The position numbers and the translations under genes were made by a program. 62,044 bases of DNA, taken from the NCBI GenBank assembly GCA_031180825.1, contig JAPSLM010000017.1:1-62044 (forward strand). Direction: 5' to 3'. The notes under the pieces were generated by a model. It was not told the DNA's origin. It saw only the letters and a list, made by a program, of their open reading frames with translations, and ran no database searches. This DNA comes from Paenibacillus sp. GTDB taxonomy: Bacteria > Bacillota > Bacilli > Paenibacillales > NBRC-103111. This document shows positions 33,170 through 40,603 of the stretch, in pieces; position 1 is the first letter of the stretch, and every line of letters begins with the position of its first letter.

Positions 33170-33355
33170 TAAAGGAACTGCGACGCGTTAAGCTGGGCTT
33201 ATCGACGATTCATTGAAATTAGCGGAGCCAGAGGTGCTTTAACCGTGTCGAAAAAAGTTCATATCGCTCGGGGCAGAGCTATTAACGCACGTCAGGTTCT
33301 CTATTTTGTCCAACCTGGCTATATTGGTTACAATAACCCACTTAAAGTTCCTCTA
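33170..33355. repeat. Three imperfect copies of a 21-22-base motif
   Basis: Shared form is TARAGRAMCT, six or seven variable bases, then GTTA. Copies: 33170-33190 (plus), 33282-33303 and 33334-33355 (both minus). The first two agree at about 14 of 21 positions. Origin and role are unknown; the repeat may be a decayed intergenic family. Confidence 0.4.
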
Positions 33356-33550
33356 TTTTTTGCAAATCCTTCGTATTTTTCAATTATCCTTTGCATGAGC
33401 TTTCGCGACATGGTTAAAGCTAAGCCGATTTTTTCCGGAACTTCGTTTTCTGCTCACCCCTGCCCCGCGTTCATGGTTCTAAACCTCGGACGACCTCCAT
33501 ATTTTTAAGTAAACAAGCTTTGTGCGTAAAAATTTTTTGATCATGCGTTA

Positions 33551-33676
33551 GCGAAGAACGGTGTGATGGCCGGAGAGTTTACGTGCCGCCTTTGAAAACG
33601 GGATATTTCCTTTTGAAAAATTTGTATGAAGATAACCCGTTTTCAAGAGCGGCCGCAGGCCATCAGCACCGTTCGC
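33551..33676. repeat. Nested long inverted repeat upstream of yabP
   Basis: Four paired blocks: GCGA/TCGC with ACGGTG/CACCGT (33551-33563 with 33667-33676, three bases bulged), GATGGCC/GGCCATC (33565-33571 with 33658-33664), GCCGC/GCGGC (33585-33589 with 33649-33653) and TTGAAAACGGG/CCCGTTTTCAA (33592-33602 with 33636-33646). The loop is 33 AT-rich bases. No T-run follows directly. Confidence 0.8.
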
Positions 33677-33736
33677 AGCGATTGCGAGATTCAAATGTTT
33701 TTTACGCCAAAGCGTCCAAGGAGGATGAACCAAGCC

Positions 33737-34021
33737 ATGGTAGAACAGCCGGGGAAGTTGAAACGGCAGGAGATCAAGATGCTCAACCGCAAGCTGCTCG
33801 AGGTATCCGGCGTGTTGAATGTGGAGAGCTTCGACAGCGAAGAGTTTTTGCTTGAAACCGAATGCGGATATTTGATGATCAAGGGACAAAATTTACATAT
33901 CAAAAACTTGAGTCTGGAGCAGGGTCTCGTCGCCATCGAAGGGTACGTGAATGAGCTGGCCTATGTTGACGCAAACTCCCAAGGGAAAACCAAGGGATTC
34001 CTGAGTAAGCTGTTCAAGTGA
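33737..34021 (+). CDS. yabP: Sporulation protein YabP
   Basis: 94-residue protein of the YabP/YqfC family, made in the mother cell (sigma-E) in B. subtilis; a yabP-yabQ block is needed for cortex formation through YabQ. The sequence shows LNRKLLEVSGVLNVESFDSE and ECGYLMIKGQNLHIKNLSLE, both typical. The ATG at 33737 is 12 bases after AAGGAGG; the ATG at 33725 directly abuts that site and is unlikely. Its stop overlaps the yabQ start. The nested inverted repeat ends 60 bases upstream. No clear sigma-E promoter was found. Confidence 0.93.
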   Translation: MVEQPGKLKRQEIKMLNRKLLEVSGVLNVESFDSEEFLLETECGYLMIKGQNLHIKNLSLEQGLVAIEGYVNELAYVDANSQGKTKGFLSKLFK

Positions 34022-34599
34022 CGCTTCACGTCCAGTTCATCACCTTGGGGATGATGTATGCGGGAGGTCTGGCGCTCGGGGGATTGTATGACGTGTACCG
34101 GGTGCTTTCCGGCCAGCTGAAAGTACGGGCATGGCTCCGGGCGGTTCTGGATCTTCTCTATTGGCTCATCGGCACGCTCCTGGTGTTCGCACTGCTGTAT
34201 GAAAGCAATTGGGGCGAAGTGCGCCCGTTTATATTTTTGGGCCTCGGGATCGGCATTACATTTTACTTTCTGGTGTTTAGCCGGACGATGATTCGGGTAA
34301 TACGGTTTGCGATCCGTGCCGTGCTGGCTGCAGTCCGCTTCGGCAAGCGGACGATACAGCTGTTGATTATAAAGCCGGTCCGGGTATTGTACCGTATTGT
34401 CATGATCTTTTTGGGATTTTTGGCGGCGACGGCTATATTCCTGTACAAAATTGTGTTACAATTGCTTTATCCTGTGTGGAAATTGCTGTTATGGCTTCTT
34501 AAGCCACTCGGTCGGTGGATCCGTTTTCGCGTTTCCGTCCCCGCATGGGTTCTGAAAACCGGTCAAAGCATCGCGGCATGGCTCCGTCGACTCTTTTGA
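34018..34599 (+). CDS. yabQ: Spore cortex biosynthesis protein YabQ
   Basis: Membrane protein of 193 residues with four or five hydrophobic segments in the first 150 residues. In B. subtilis YabQ sits in the outer forespore membrane and is needed for the cortex. The family start HVQFITLGMMYAGGLALGGL with GLYDVYRVL is clear. Translation starts at GTG, overlapping the yabP stop as GTGA. The C-terminal third is basic and amphipathic, probably membrane-facing. divIC follows 25 bases later. Confidence 0.92.
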   Translation: MTLHVQFITLGMMYAGGLALGGLYDVYRVLSGQLKVRAWLRAVLDLLYWLIGTLLVFALLYESNWGEVRPFIFLGLGIGITFYFLVFSRTMIRVIRFAIRAVLAAVRFGKRTIQLLIIKPVRVLYRIVMIFLGFLAATAIFLYKIVLQLLYPVWKLLLWLLKPLGRWIRFRVSVPAWVLKTGQSIAAWLRRLF

Positions 34600-34624
34600 T
34601 CGTACGTAGGAGGATTTCAGGTAC

Positions 34625-34954
34625 ATGCAGGCAGTCTCGAAAACCAATCCGATGCAACCGCATAACAAAGGCTCCTTTCGCCGACGCCGTTTGGTCATGC
34701 TGATGCTGGCGTGTTTTTTGAGCTGGGCTGGTGTCACGCTTTGGAATCAGGTCGAGAAAATCAGCGAGCGCAACCAGAAGCTTAGCGCGGCGAGGCAAAA
34801 AGAAGCGGAAGCGCAGCAGTTGAACGAAACCTTGAAGCGTGAGATTGCACGTCTGAACGATCCCGAGTACGTAGAGCAAAAAATTCGCAAAGAGCTGCAC
34901 TATGTCAAGCAAGGGGAGACGTTGTTTTATGCCCCGAAACCGGCCCAGAAATAA
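34625..34954 (+). CDS. divIC: Cell division protein DivIC (FtsB family)
   Basis: Septum protein that works with DivIB and FtsL in the divisome. 109 residues: a basic cytoplasmic N-terminus (FRRRRLVMLM), one membrane segment at about residues 23-40, a coiled coil (about 42-80, rich in Glu, Gln and Leu) and the conserved YVEQKIRKELHYVKQGETLF at the end. ATG after AGGAGGATTTCAGGTAC. Position after yabQ and before yabR is the same as in B. subtilis. It is separated from yabR by its own promoter. Confidence 0.94.
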   Translation: MQAVSKTNPMQPHNKGSFRRRRLVMLMLACFLSWAGVTLWNQVEKISERNQKLSAARQKEAEAQQLNETLKREIARLNDPEYVEQKIRKELHYVKQGETLFYAPKPAQK

Positions 34955-34982
34955 TGCGGCAAAAGATGGGCATAGCCTTGTG

Positions 34983-35011
34983 TTGACCGTATTTTCTCCG
35001 TAAGTTATAAT
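34983..35011 (+). promoter_or_regulatory. Sigma-A promoter of yabR
   Basis: TTGACC (34983-34988), 17-base spacer, TATAAT (35006-35011). Confidence 0.8.
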
Positions 35012-35070
35012 CGGCATAGCTTCAATTTCTCTTTGTTTCTTAACTATTTAAGGGAGGATTAGTTTACTTT

Positions 35071-35538
35071 ATGGCAATTGAAGTGGGCAGCAAGCTGCAA
35101 GGAAAAGTGACAGGCATTACTCACTTTGGGGCGTTCGTTGAGCTATCCGAGGGGGTTACCGGCCTTGTGCACATCTCGGAGATTGCGGACAACTATGTCA
35201 AGGATGTCAATGATCATCTGAAGCTTAACGATATCGTGACCGTAAAAGTGATTAATGTCGACAAAGACGGCAAAATCGGATTATCGATCAAGCAAGCGGT
35301 CGATCGCCCGGTGGATGCCGCTCCGACAAGGCCCGCTCGTTTTGACAGACAAGGCGACCGCGGCGGCTTCGGCCGAGGAGACCGTGGAGGCCGTGGTGGC
35401 GGAAGACCTCCCGCTAACAAGCATGTCAGCTTCGAAGATAAAATGGCGCGCTTCCTGAAAGATAGCGAGGACCGCATCTCTTCCCTGAAAAAAAATACCG
35501 AGGGCAAAAGAGGCGGACGCGGTGCGCGTCGTGACTAA
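35071..35538 (+). CDS. yabR: S1-domain RNA-binding protein YabR
   Basis: 155 residues: an S1 RNA-binding domain (residues 1-72, GSKLQGKVTGITHFGAFVEL and GLVHISEIA) followed by a glycine-arginine-rich stretch (about 85-118, with repeated GDRGG/GRGG words) and a basic tail ending GGRGARRD. The RG-rich part resembles RNA-chaperone tails. ATG after GGGAGGA. Function in the cell is not established; the relation to S1 and polynucleotide phosphorylase suggests an RNA-binding role. Own strong promoter and terminator. Confidence 0.92.
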   Translation: MAIEVGSKLQGKVTGITHFGAFVELSEGVTGLVHISEIADNYVKDVNDHLKLNDIVTVKVINVDKDGKIGLSIKQAVDRPVDAAPTRPARFDRQGDRGGFGRGDRGGRGGGRPPANKHVSFEDKMARFLKDSEDRISSLKKNTEGKRGGRGARRD

Positions 35539-35549
35539 TAAATAGACGG

Positions 35550-35582
35550 AACCGGATGGGCGGAAGCTCATTCGGTTTTTTT
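35550..35582 (+). terminator. Intrinsic terminator after yabR
   Basis: AACCGGATG (35550-35558) pairs with CATTCGGTT (35569-35577), then T-run. Confidence 0.8.
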
Positions 35583-35587
35583 GCCGC

Positions 35588-35617
35588 TTGACAAGCCCTT
35601 CCGTGCTGTTATATACT
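35588..35617 (+). promoter_or_regulatory. Promoter of tRNA-Met
   Basis: TTGACA (35588-35593), 18-base spacer, TATACT (35612-35617), 13 bases before the tRNA. Confidence 0.8.
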
Positions 35618-35629
35618 CATGCTTGTTGC

Positions 35630-35703
35630 GGCGGCATAGCTCAGCTGGCTAGAGCGTACGGTTCATACCCGTAAGGTCGGGGGTTCGATCCCCTCTGCCG
35701 CTA
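35630..35703 (+). tRNA. tRNA-Met (CAT), elongator type
   Basis: Full cloverleaf: acceptor GGCGGCA/TGCCGCT with a G-T first pair, D-arm GCTCAGCTGGCTAGAGC, anticodon stem TACGG/CCGTA around loop TTCATAC (anticodon CAT), T-arm GGGGG-TTCGATC-CCCTC, discriminator A; CCA is not encoded. The anticodon stem lacks the three G-C pairs of the initiator, so it is the elongator form. B. subtilis has trnSL-Met1 at the same place between yabR and spoIIE. Confidence 0.96.
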
Positions 35704-35725
35704 TAATTCAAGAGGCAAGCGAATA

Positions 35726-35770
35726 AACCTGAGGTCCGGCGTGGAGACAACGTCAGACGATCAGGTTTTT
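35726..35770 (+). terminator. Intrinsic terminator after tRNA-Met
   Basis: AACCTGA pairs with TCAGGTT across about 30 bases that can pair weakly inside (CGT/ACG); six T follow. Confidence 0.7.
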
Positions 35771-35776
35771 TGGTTT

Positions 35777-35822
35777 GTCCGGATCACTTTGTCACCAAAC
35801 GAAAGGGGACCGGACTTTTTTT
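35777..35822 (+). terminator. Second terminator-like hairpin before spoIIE
   Basis: GTCCGG (35777-35782) pairs with CCGGAC (35810-35815), followed by seven T. Confidence 0.55.
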
Positions 35823-35933
35823 GTCGCATCCTTCGGCCGGGCCCGGCGAATCGACAGGTTGCAACGTAAAGGCCAAAGGTCCGCCGCGAACAAGGTCCGA
35901 ACATAAAGTGAAGTCTATGAAAGCGCCTTTTTG

Positions 35934-35947
35934 TGATAGCGCTTTCA
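35934..35947 (+). promoter_or_regulatory. Catabolite response element (cre) match
   Basis: TGATAGCGCTTTCA agrees with TGWNANCGNTNWCA at every defined base. It is part of a larger 11-base inverted repeat and lies about 80 bases before the spoIIE -35 region. Confidence 0.5.
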
Positions 35948-36029
35948 TATTCTGTCAATCCGCTGGTTCAGGGCGATTCGCGGCGGCTACTCATTTTGTC
36001 GGAAAAAACTTTGGACCAGCCCCCGCATT

Positions 36030-36062
36030 CTGACAAACTTTCCGATGCACAGCTTATATACT
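36030..36062 (+). promoter_or_regulatory. Spo0A-activated spoIIE promoter with 21-base spacer
   Basis: CTGACA (36030-36035), 21 bases, TATACT (36057-36062). The overlong spacer is the mark of sigma-A promoters activated by Spo0A~P such as spoIIE and spoIIG of B. subtilis. A TGTCGGA box (35997-36003, six of seven) and a minus-strand TGTCAGA over the -35 are candidate 0A sites. Confidence 0.75.
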
Positions 36063-36099
36063 AAGACCACTAATAGTTTATGGGTGGTGTAATGAAAAT

Positions 36100-38595
36100 A
36101 TGCAAAAACGTCAAAGTATGAATGCAATGGGAACGGCAGCGTCGGGATGGGTGCTTCGGATCAAGCAAGGCATGATTGCGTTGGTCGTGAAAAACCGGTT
36201 GGTGCAGTGGCTCGTCGCCAAGAAATGGTCGATATTGCTGCTGCTGATGGCGTTTTTGCTGGGCCGGGCTATGATCCTCGATCAGCTCGCGCCGTTTGCG
36301 GTCGCCTATTTCGCAGTGATGTATTTTTTGCGGCGGGAGCTGCTCTACTGGTCCGGCGTATTTCTGGCCGCGGGCGCTTTGTTCTCCATCGATCCGAAGC
36401 ATACGGGATACCTGGTTGCGCAGATGCTGGTCTTCTTGTTGATCCAAAAAGGCGTGGAGCGGTTCGAGCGCTCCGATATCTCCTATGCTCCGGGAATCGT
36501 GTTCGCCGCCACGTTTTTCGTTCAGCTGTTCTCCCACTTGGCTTCTGCGCAGTTGAGCTGGTACACGCTGATGATGACGGGTATCGAATCGACGCTTAGT
36601 CTCATTCTGACGCATATCTTCCTGCAGGCGATCCCTGTGTTTACCTTAACCCGGAAAAATTACAATCTGAAAAACGAAGAAGTCATCTGTCTCATCATTC
36701 TGCTGGCTTCGGTGATGACGGGGACCGTCGGCTGGCTGATCGGGCCCGTTACGCTGGAGCATGTGATGTCGCGGTACTTGATCCTGTTGTTTGCACTCGT
36801 AGGCGGGGCGCCGCTCGGAGCTTCCGTGGGGGTCATCTCCGGGCTCATCCTCAGCCTCGCAAATGCAAACGCCATTTATCAGATGAGCTTGCTGGCGTTT
36901 GCGGGGATGCTTGCCGGGCTGCTGCGCGAAGGCAACAAAATGGCGGTGGCGCTCGGCATGCTGATCGGTTCTTCCATTCTTTCCTTTTATTTGGGCAATT
37001 CTTCGGAGGTGATTCATTCTACGTGGGAGTCGGTGGCCGCGGTCGCGCTGTTCCTGATGACGCCTAAGGGAGTCATTCAGATGCTGGCCAAATACGTGCC
37101 GGGAACGCAGGAAAATCTGAAATCGCAGCACGACTACGCCAAGCGGGTACGGGATGTGACCGCCGGCCGGGTCGAGCAATTTTCCGAGGTGTTCAAGCAG
37201 CTTTCCCGCAGCTTCAAGCAGGTGACCGTCGATGCGCAGCCGGCGCGGAAGGAGGAGGAAATCGGCCATTTCATGAATTCGGTGGCCGAGAAGTCGTGCG
37301 CGAATTGCTGGAAAAAGAAGCAGTGCTGGGACGGCAAGTTTTATCAGACCTACAAATTTATGACCGATATGATGACGGAGGTGGAGCTTCGGGAAAACAT
37401 GTCGCGCAAAGATATCCGGCCGCAGTGGAAAAAGCAGTGCATTAAGCCGGATCAAGTGCTGGAGGTGATGAAGCAGCAGTATCAATTGTACAAGCACGAT
37501 CAGCATTGGAAGAAGCAGATCGTCGACAGCCGCCAGATCGTAGCGGATCAACTGTCCGGCGTATCGCAGGTCATGGAGGACCTGGCGAAAGAGATCAAAC
37601 GGGAGGGACAGGAGCTCTTCATGCAGGAAGAGCAGATCCGCAGCGCGCTCGAAGAGCTGGGACTCTCGATACATAGCATTGACGTCATCAGCTTGGACGA
37701 AGGCAACGTCGAGATCGAAATCGTTCATCAATATACGAAAGGCTTTGACGAATGCCGCAAAATCATCGCGCCGCTGCTCTCCGAAATTGTCGGGGAGAAT
37801 ATTGCCGTCAAGACCGAGCAGGCGATGGAGCGGAAGGAAGGCTACAGCACCGTGTTGTTCGGTTCGGCGAAGGAATACGAGGTGGAAACCGGGGTGGCCG
37901 GGGCGGCCAAAGGAGGGGATTTGCTCTCGGGAGACAGTTTCAGCACGGTGGAGCTTGGCAACGGCAAGTTTGCGGTCGCACTAAGCGATGGCATGGGAAA
38001 TGGTGAGCGGGCGCGAGCGGAGAGCAGCACGGCGCTGTCGATATTGCAGCAGCTGCTGCAATCCGGCATGGACGAGAAGCTGGCGATCAAATCCGTCAAT
38101 TCGGTGCTGATGCTGCGCTCGTCGGACGAGATGTTCGCGACGGTCGATGTGGCGCTAGTCGATTTGTATAACGCGCAGACCACCTTTTTGAAAATTGGCT
38201 CGACGCCAAGCTTTATCAAGAGAGGGGATGAAGTATTTCAGGTGACCGCGAACAATTTGCCCGTTGGGATCGTGCACGATATCGACGTCGATCTGGTCAG
38301 CGTGCCGTTGCGGCATGACGATATTTTAATCATGATGACGGACGGCATTTACGATGCGCCGGGGCATGCGGTGAATAAGGAGCTGTGGATGAAACGCGTG
38401 ATCAGCGAGATCGAGGCGGACAGTCCGCAGGATTTTGCCGACATTTTATTGGAAAGGGTGGTGCGGTATCATCATGGGGACATTTATGACGACATGACGG
38501 TGGTTGTGGCGCGCATCGCGAAGTTCCAGCCGGAGTGGGCAACGTTCCGTTGGCCCGGCATGCAGCGCGTCGACCGTCCGAAGACGGTCAGTTGA
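36100..38595 (+). CDS. spoIIE: Stage II sporulation protein E (SpoIIE phosphatase)
   Basis: PP2C-type serine phosphatase that dephosphorylates SpoIIAA to free sigma-F in the forespore, and also takes part in polar septation with FtsZ. 831 residues: about ten membrane segments in residues 40-330, a central FtsZ-binding/oligomerisation region with a CANCWKKKQCW cysteine patch near 405, and a C-terminal phosphatase with GDSFSTVELGNGKFAVALSD (residues about 611-630) and MTDGIYDAP near 746. ATG 11 bases after GGTGGTG. Promoter of the Spo0A type upstream; a strong terminator after it. Monocistronic, as in B. subtilis. Confidence 0.97.
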   Translation: MQKRQSMNAMGTAASGWVLRIKQGMIALVVKNRLVQWLVAKKWSILLLLMAFLLGRAMILDQLAPFAVAYFAVMYFLRRELLYWSGVFLAAGALFSIDPKHTGYLVAQMLVFLLIQKGVERFERSDISYAPGIVFAATFFVQLFSHLASAQLSWYTLMMTGIESTLSLILTHIFLQAIPVFTLTRKNYNLKNEEVICLIILLASVMTGTVGWLIGPVTLEHVMSRYLILLFALVGGAPLGASVGVISGLILSLANANAIYQMSLLAFAGMLAGLLREGNKMAVALGMLIGSSILSFYLGNSSEVIHSTWESVAAVALFLMTPKGVIQMLAKYVPGTQENLKSQHDYAKRVRDVTAGRVEQFSEVFKQLSRSFKQVTVDAQPARKEEEIGHFMNSVAEKSCANCWKKKQCWDGKFYQTYKFMTDMMTEVELRENMSRKDIRPQWKKQCIKPDQVLEVMKQQYQLYKHDQHWKKQIVDSRQIVADQLSGVSQVMEDLAKEIKREGQELFMQEEQIRSALEELGLSIHSIDVISLDEGNVEIEIVHQYTKGFDECRKIIAPLLSEIVGENIAVKTEQAMERKEGYSTVLFGSAKEYEVETGVAGAAKGGDLLSGDSFSTVELGNGKFAVALSDGMGNGERARAESSTALSILQQLLQSGMDEKLAIKSVNSVLMLRSSDEMFATVDVALVDLYNAQTTFLKIGSTPSFIKRGDEVFQVTANNLPVGIVHDIDVDLVSVPLRHDDILIMMTDGIYDAPGHAVNKELWMKRVISEIEADSPQDFADILLERVVRYHHGDIYDDMTVVVARIAKFQPEWATFRWPGMQRVDRPKTVS

Positions 38596-38618
38596 AAAAT
38601 AGCGGTCATCAAAACAAA

Positions 38619-38649
38619 AACGTCCTATGTTGCGAGGACGTTTTTTTTT
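38619..38649 (+). terminator. Terminator after spoIIE
   Basis: AACGTCCT (38619-38626), AGGACGTT (38635-38642), then T-run. It may also serve the convergent vanZ-like gene. Confidence 0.85.
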
Positions 38650-38661
38650 ATAAACCCAATA

Positions 38662-39240
38662 TTATTCTGCAACAAACCAGGATCTAAAAACTTTTTGATA
38701 AAATGAGTTTTTTAGGCCAAAGCGCTTTAACAGCGTTAAAAAGGCATAGCCAAGTGTAACGCCTATAGTATTTAAAATAATATCATCTACATCCAAGCTT
38801 CGATAAAAGAACCCAATTCCAGCGCCAATAATCAATTGGGATAATTCAATACATAATCCGAAAAGAATACCGTAGATGATTATTCTGATAAAAGATTGAA
38901 TGTGTTGAAATAGCAATGGTGCATAAAATCCAAAAGGAGCACACATAAGAATGTTTCCAGCGATTTGTTTCACAGCAACGGAAGAAGATACAGAGTTTTG
39001 CATAATATCAATAATACTTTTAAAAGGCATGAGATTCATATTAGGTTCTATACTGTCCCGTTTGAGGCTTAACAATAGGCTGGATTGCACAGGAATTGGA
39101 AAGAGTGTTATTGAAATAACAACCAAGATATGCAAATAAAAAATCAATAGTATACCGTTTCTGACCATATTTTTTTTAGTTCGAATATTATGTAAGGCTG
39201 TGAGAATTACTGCAATTACAAGCGATACACCAAGCGGCAT
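38662..39240 (-). CDS. VanZ-like family membrane protein
   Basis: 193-residue membrane protein with four or five hydrophobic segments. VanZ-family features are the LFPIP loop near residue 46, NILMCAPFGFYAPL, the acidic ELSQL, and RSLDVDDIILNTIGVTLGY near 150. VanZ homologues can give teicoplanin tolerance, but most family members have unknown roles, and no van cluster is near. Codon use is much more AT-rich than in the flanking genes, suggesting transfer. AAGGAGG on the minus strand (39267-39261) lies 20 bases before the annotated ATG, but eight bases before an in-frame ATT (39252-39250), which would add four residues to the first membrane segment. The gene interrupts the spoIIE-yabS order. 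Confidence 0.8.
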   Translation of the reverse strand: MPLGVSLVIAVILTALHNIRTKKNMVRNGILLIFYLHILVVISITLFPIPVQSSLLLSLKRDSIEPNMNLMPFKSIIDIMQNSVSSSVAVKQIAGNILMCAPFGFYAPLLFQHIQSFIRIIIYGILFGLCIELSQLIIGAGIGFFYRSLDVDDIILNTIGVTLGYAFLTLLKRFGLKNSFYQKVFRSWFVAE

Positions 39241-39495
39241 TCCAGTTAAAATGATTATTACCTCCTTAAAATTGTGGGTCAGTAAATTGTGCGAAATGGT
39301 CGTATCCGGAATGTTTAACGGCGCGCCGGTCTTTGACTATCTTTCACATCGGTGGTTTGAATGACACAACTGTCACCGTATTTTCATGGACATCTATCTT
39401 GGCTTGGCTCCTGCCACTCAACGAGTAACAAATACTACATTGTGTATTATATCTTATATTGGCAATAAGTGTAATGCACGCTATAATCACAAATC
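39241..39495. other. AT-rich junction between vanZ-like gene and radC fragment
   Basis: No gene recognised. The sequence has unrelated base composition to the neighbouring core genes and ends abruptly at the radC remnant, so it probably marks an old insertion or deletion end. Confidence 0.5.
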
Positions 39496-39690
39496 GTGCT
39501 ATTCCATAACCATTCATCAGGCGATCCGACGCCAAGCGAAGAGGATATCGAGATCACGCGAACGATTGTGGAAGCCGGCAATCTGATGCTGATCGAAGTG
39601 CTCGACCATATCATTACAGGCGATGGGAAGTATTGCAGCATGGCTGAGCTAGGATTGCTGAACAAGGGCAAGTCCGAACCCGAAAAATAG
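39496..39690 (+). pseudogene. radC: radC (JAB-domain protein) C-terminal fragment
   Basis: The 64-residue frame begins within the metal-binding motif of RadC/YeeS-type JAB proteins: HNHSSGDPTPSEEDIEIT, then AGNLMLIEVLDHIITGDGKY and a short SMAELGLL end. A full RadC has some 200 residues, so the N-terminal two thirds are missing and the break falls just before the His-x-His. No ribosome site precedes it. Such radC copies often travel with mobile elements; a degraded element is therefore suspected here, together with the vanZ-like gene. The expected invariant Pro after HNH is Ser, which also suggests decay. Confidence 0.8.
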
Positions 39691-39731
39691 ATCCGATCCG
39701 CTTATTGCTTAAGCGGGGTCGGATTTTTTGT
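39690..39731 (+). terminator. Terminator after the radC fragment
   Basis: ATCCGATCCGCTT pairs with AAGCGGGGTCGGAT, followed by six T. Confidence 0.8.
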
Positions 39732-39766
39732 TTCCGCATTGTTCGAAATGTCACACCGGCGGGCAA

Positions 39767-39795
39767 GTTTAGAATTCTCCCAACTGGAAAAACTG
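39767..39795 (+). promoter_or_regulatory. Sigma-F-like promoter of yabS-yabT
   Basis: GTTTA (39767-39771, perfect), 14 bases, GGAAAAACTG (39786-39795, nine of ten against GGNNANANTW). yabT is expressed in the forespore in B. subtilis. Confidence 0.5.
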
Positions 39796-39823
39796 GGTAA
39801 TAGATAGATGGGAGGATGAACAG

Positions 39824-40603
39824 ATGAAGCAGATTATACTTATAACCGACGGCTGCTCCAATGTCGGAATCAGCCCGGTCGTGGCGGCAGCCGAAGCGAA
39901 AGCGAAAGGGATCATCGTTCACGTTATCGGGGTGCTGGACGCCGGGGAGATCGGCGAACTGGGCGCTTCCGAGATCGACGAGATTGCCGCGGCGGGCGGC
40001 GGTATGAGCCGGACCGTGCAGCCGTCGCAGCTCTCGCAAACGATGCAGATGATGACGCGCAAAACGGTCGTTCAGACGATCCAGCAGGCGGTCGGACAAG
40101 AGCTGCGGAGCATTCTGGGCCAGACGGCGAAGCTGGAAGCTTTGCCGCCGGAGCAGCGATCCGAGGTGGTGCGGGTCATTGACGATTTGACGGAAACGGC
40201 GAATTTGAAAGTCGCTTTGTTGATCGACGCCAGCGCCAGCATGAAGCCGAAGCTGCAGGCCGTGAAGGAAGCGATCTGCGATCTTCAGCTCAGTCTGCAA
40301 TCGCGGGCGGGCGAGAGTCTGCTGTCCGTCTTTCATTTTCCGGGCAACGTGTCGGGGGATCGGGAGCTCGAAATGGACTTCGGTTGGACCCGCGACCTTG
40401 CAAATTTGAACCGGTTGTTTTATAAATTAAACATGAAGGGTACGACGCCGACAGGGCCGGCGCTGCTCAAAGTCGTTGAATTTATGGACGACTCGGACGA
40501 TGATATTTATAGAAGTAAGCACAATGAAGCGGGAGAACGGCAGACGGCCGACAGCCGCATGAGATCAAGCGAGGATGGGATATTCGGTGACTACGTCGTT
40601 TAG
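39824..40603 (+). CDS. yabS: von Willebrand factor A domain protein YabS
   Basis: 259-residue vWA-type protein. It starts MKQIILITDGCSNVG and shows a MIDAS-like DASASM near residue 136 and GTTPTGPALLKV near 205, which can bind a metal ion and a partner. It has no signal peptide. Function is unknown; its neighbour yabT encodes a kinase, and the pair is kept in B. subtilis next to spoIIE and tilS. ATG after GGGAGGATGAACAG. A sigma-F-like promoter precedes it. The 3' end overlaps yabT by about 17 bases with the start chosen there. Confidence 0.9.
   Translation: MKQIILITDGCSNVGISPVVAAAEAKAKGIIVHVIGVLDAGEIGELGASEIDEIAAAGGGMSRTVQPSQLSQTMQMMTRKTVVQTIQQAVGQELRSILGQTAKLEALPPEQRSEVVRVIDDLTETANLKVALLIDASASMKPKLQAVKEAICDLQLSLQSRAGESLLSVFHFPGNVSGDRELEMDFGWTRDLANLNRLFYKLNMKGTTPTGPALLKVVEFMDDSDDDIYRSKHNEAGERQTADSRMRSSEDGIFGDYVV

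Larger units (their letters stand above)
33039..33736. other. Long non-coding region before yabP
   Basis: About 700 bases without a credible gene. It holds a short hairpin (33041-33079), three imperfect copies of a 21-22-base motif (33170-33190 plus strand; 33282-33303 and 33334-33355 minus strand) and a nested inverted repeat of 126 bases (33551-33676). A frame of 87 codons at 33245-33508 lacks a ribosome site and looks random. Confidence 0.65.
35704..36099 (+). other. Control region between tRNA-Met and spoIIE
   Basis: No gene. It holds two terminator hairpins, an 11-base perfect inverted repeat (35916-35926 and 35939-35949) containing a consensus cre, 0A-like boxes, and the spoIIE promoter. 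Confidence 0.7.

Noticed and set aside
33245..33508. 87-codon open frame before yabP
   Set aside because: No Shine-Dalgarno sequence; residues look random and contain two of the repeat motifs read in antisense.
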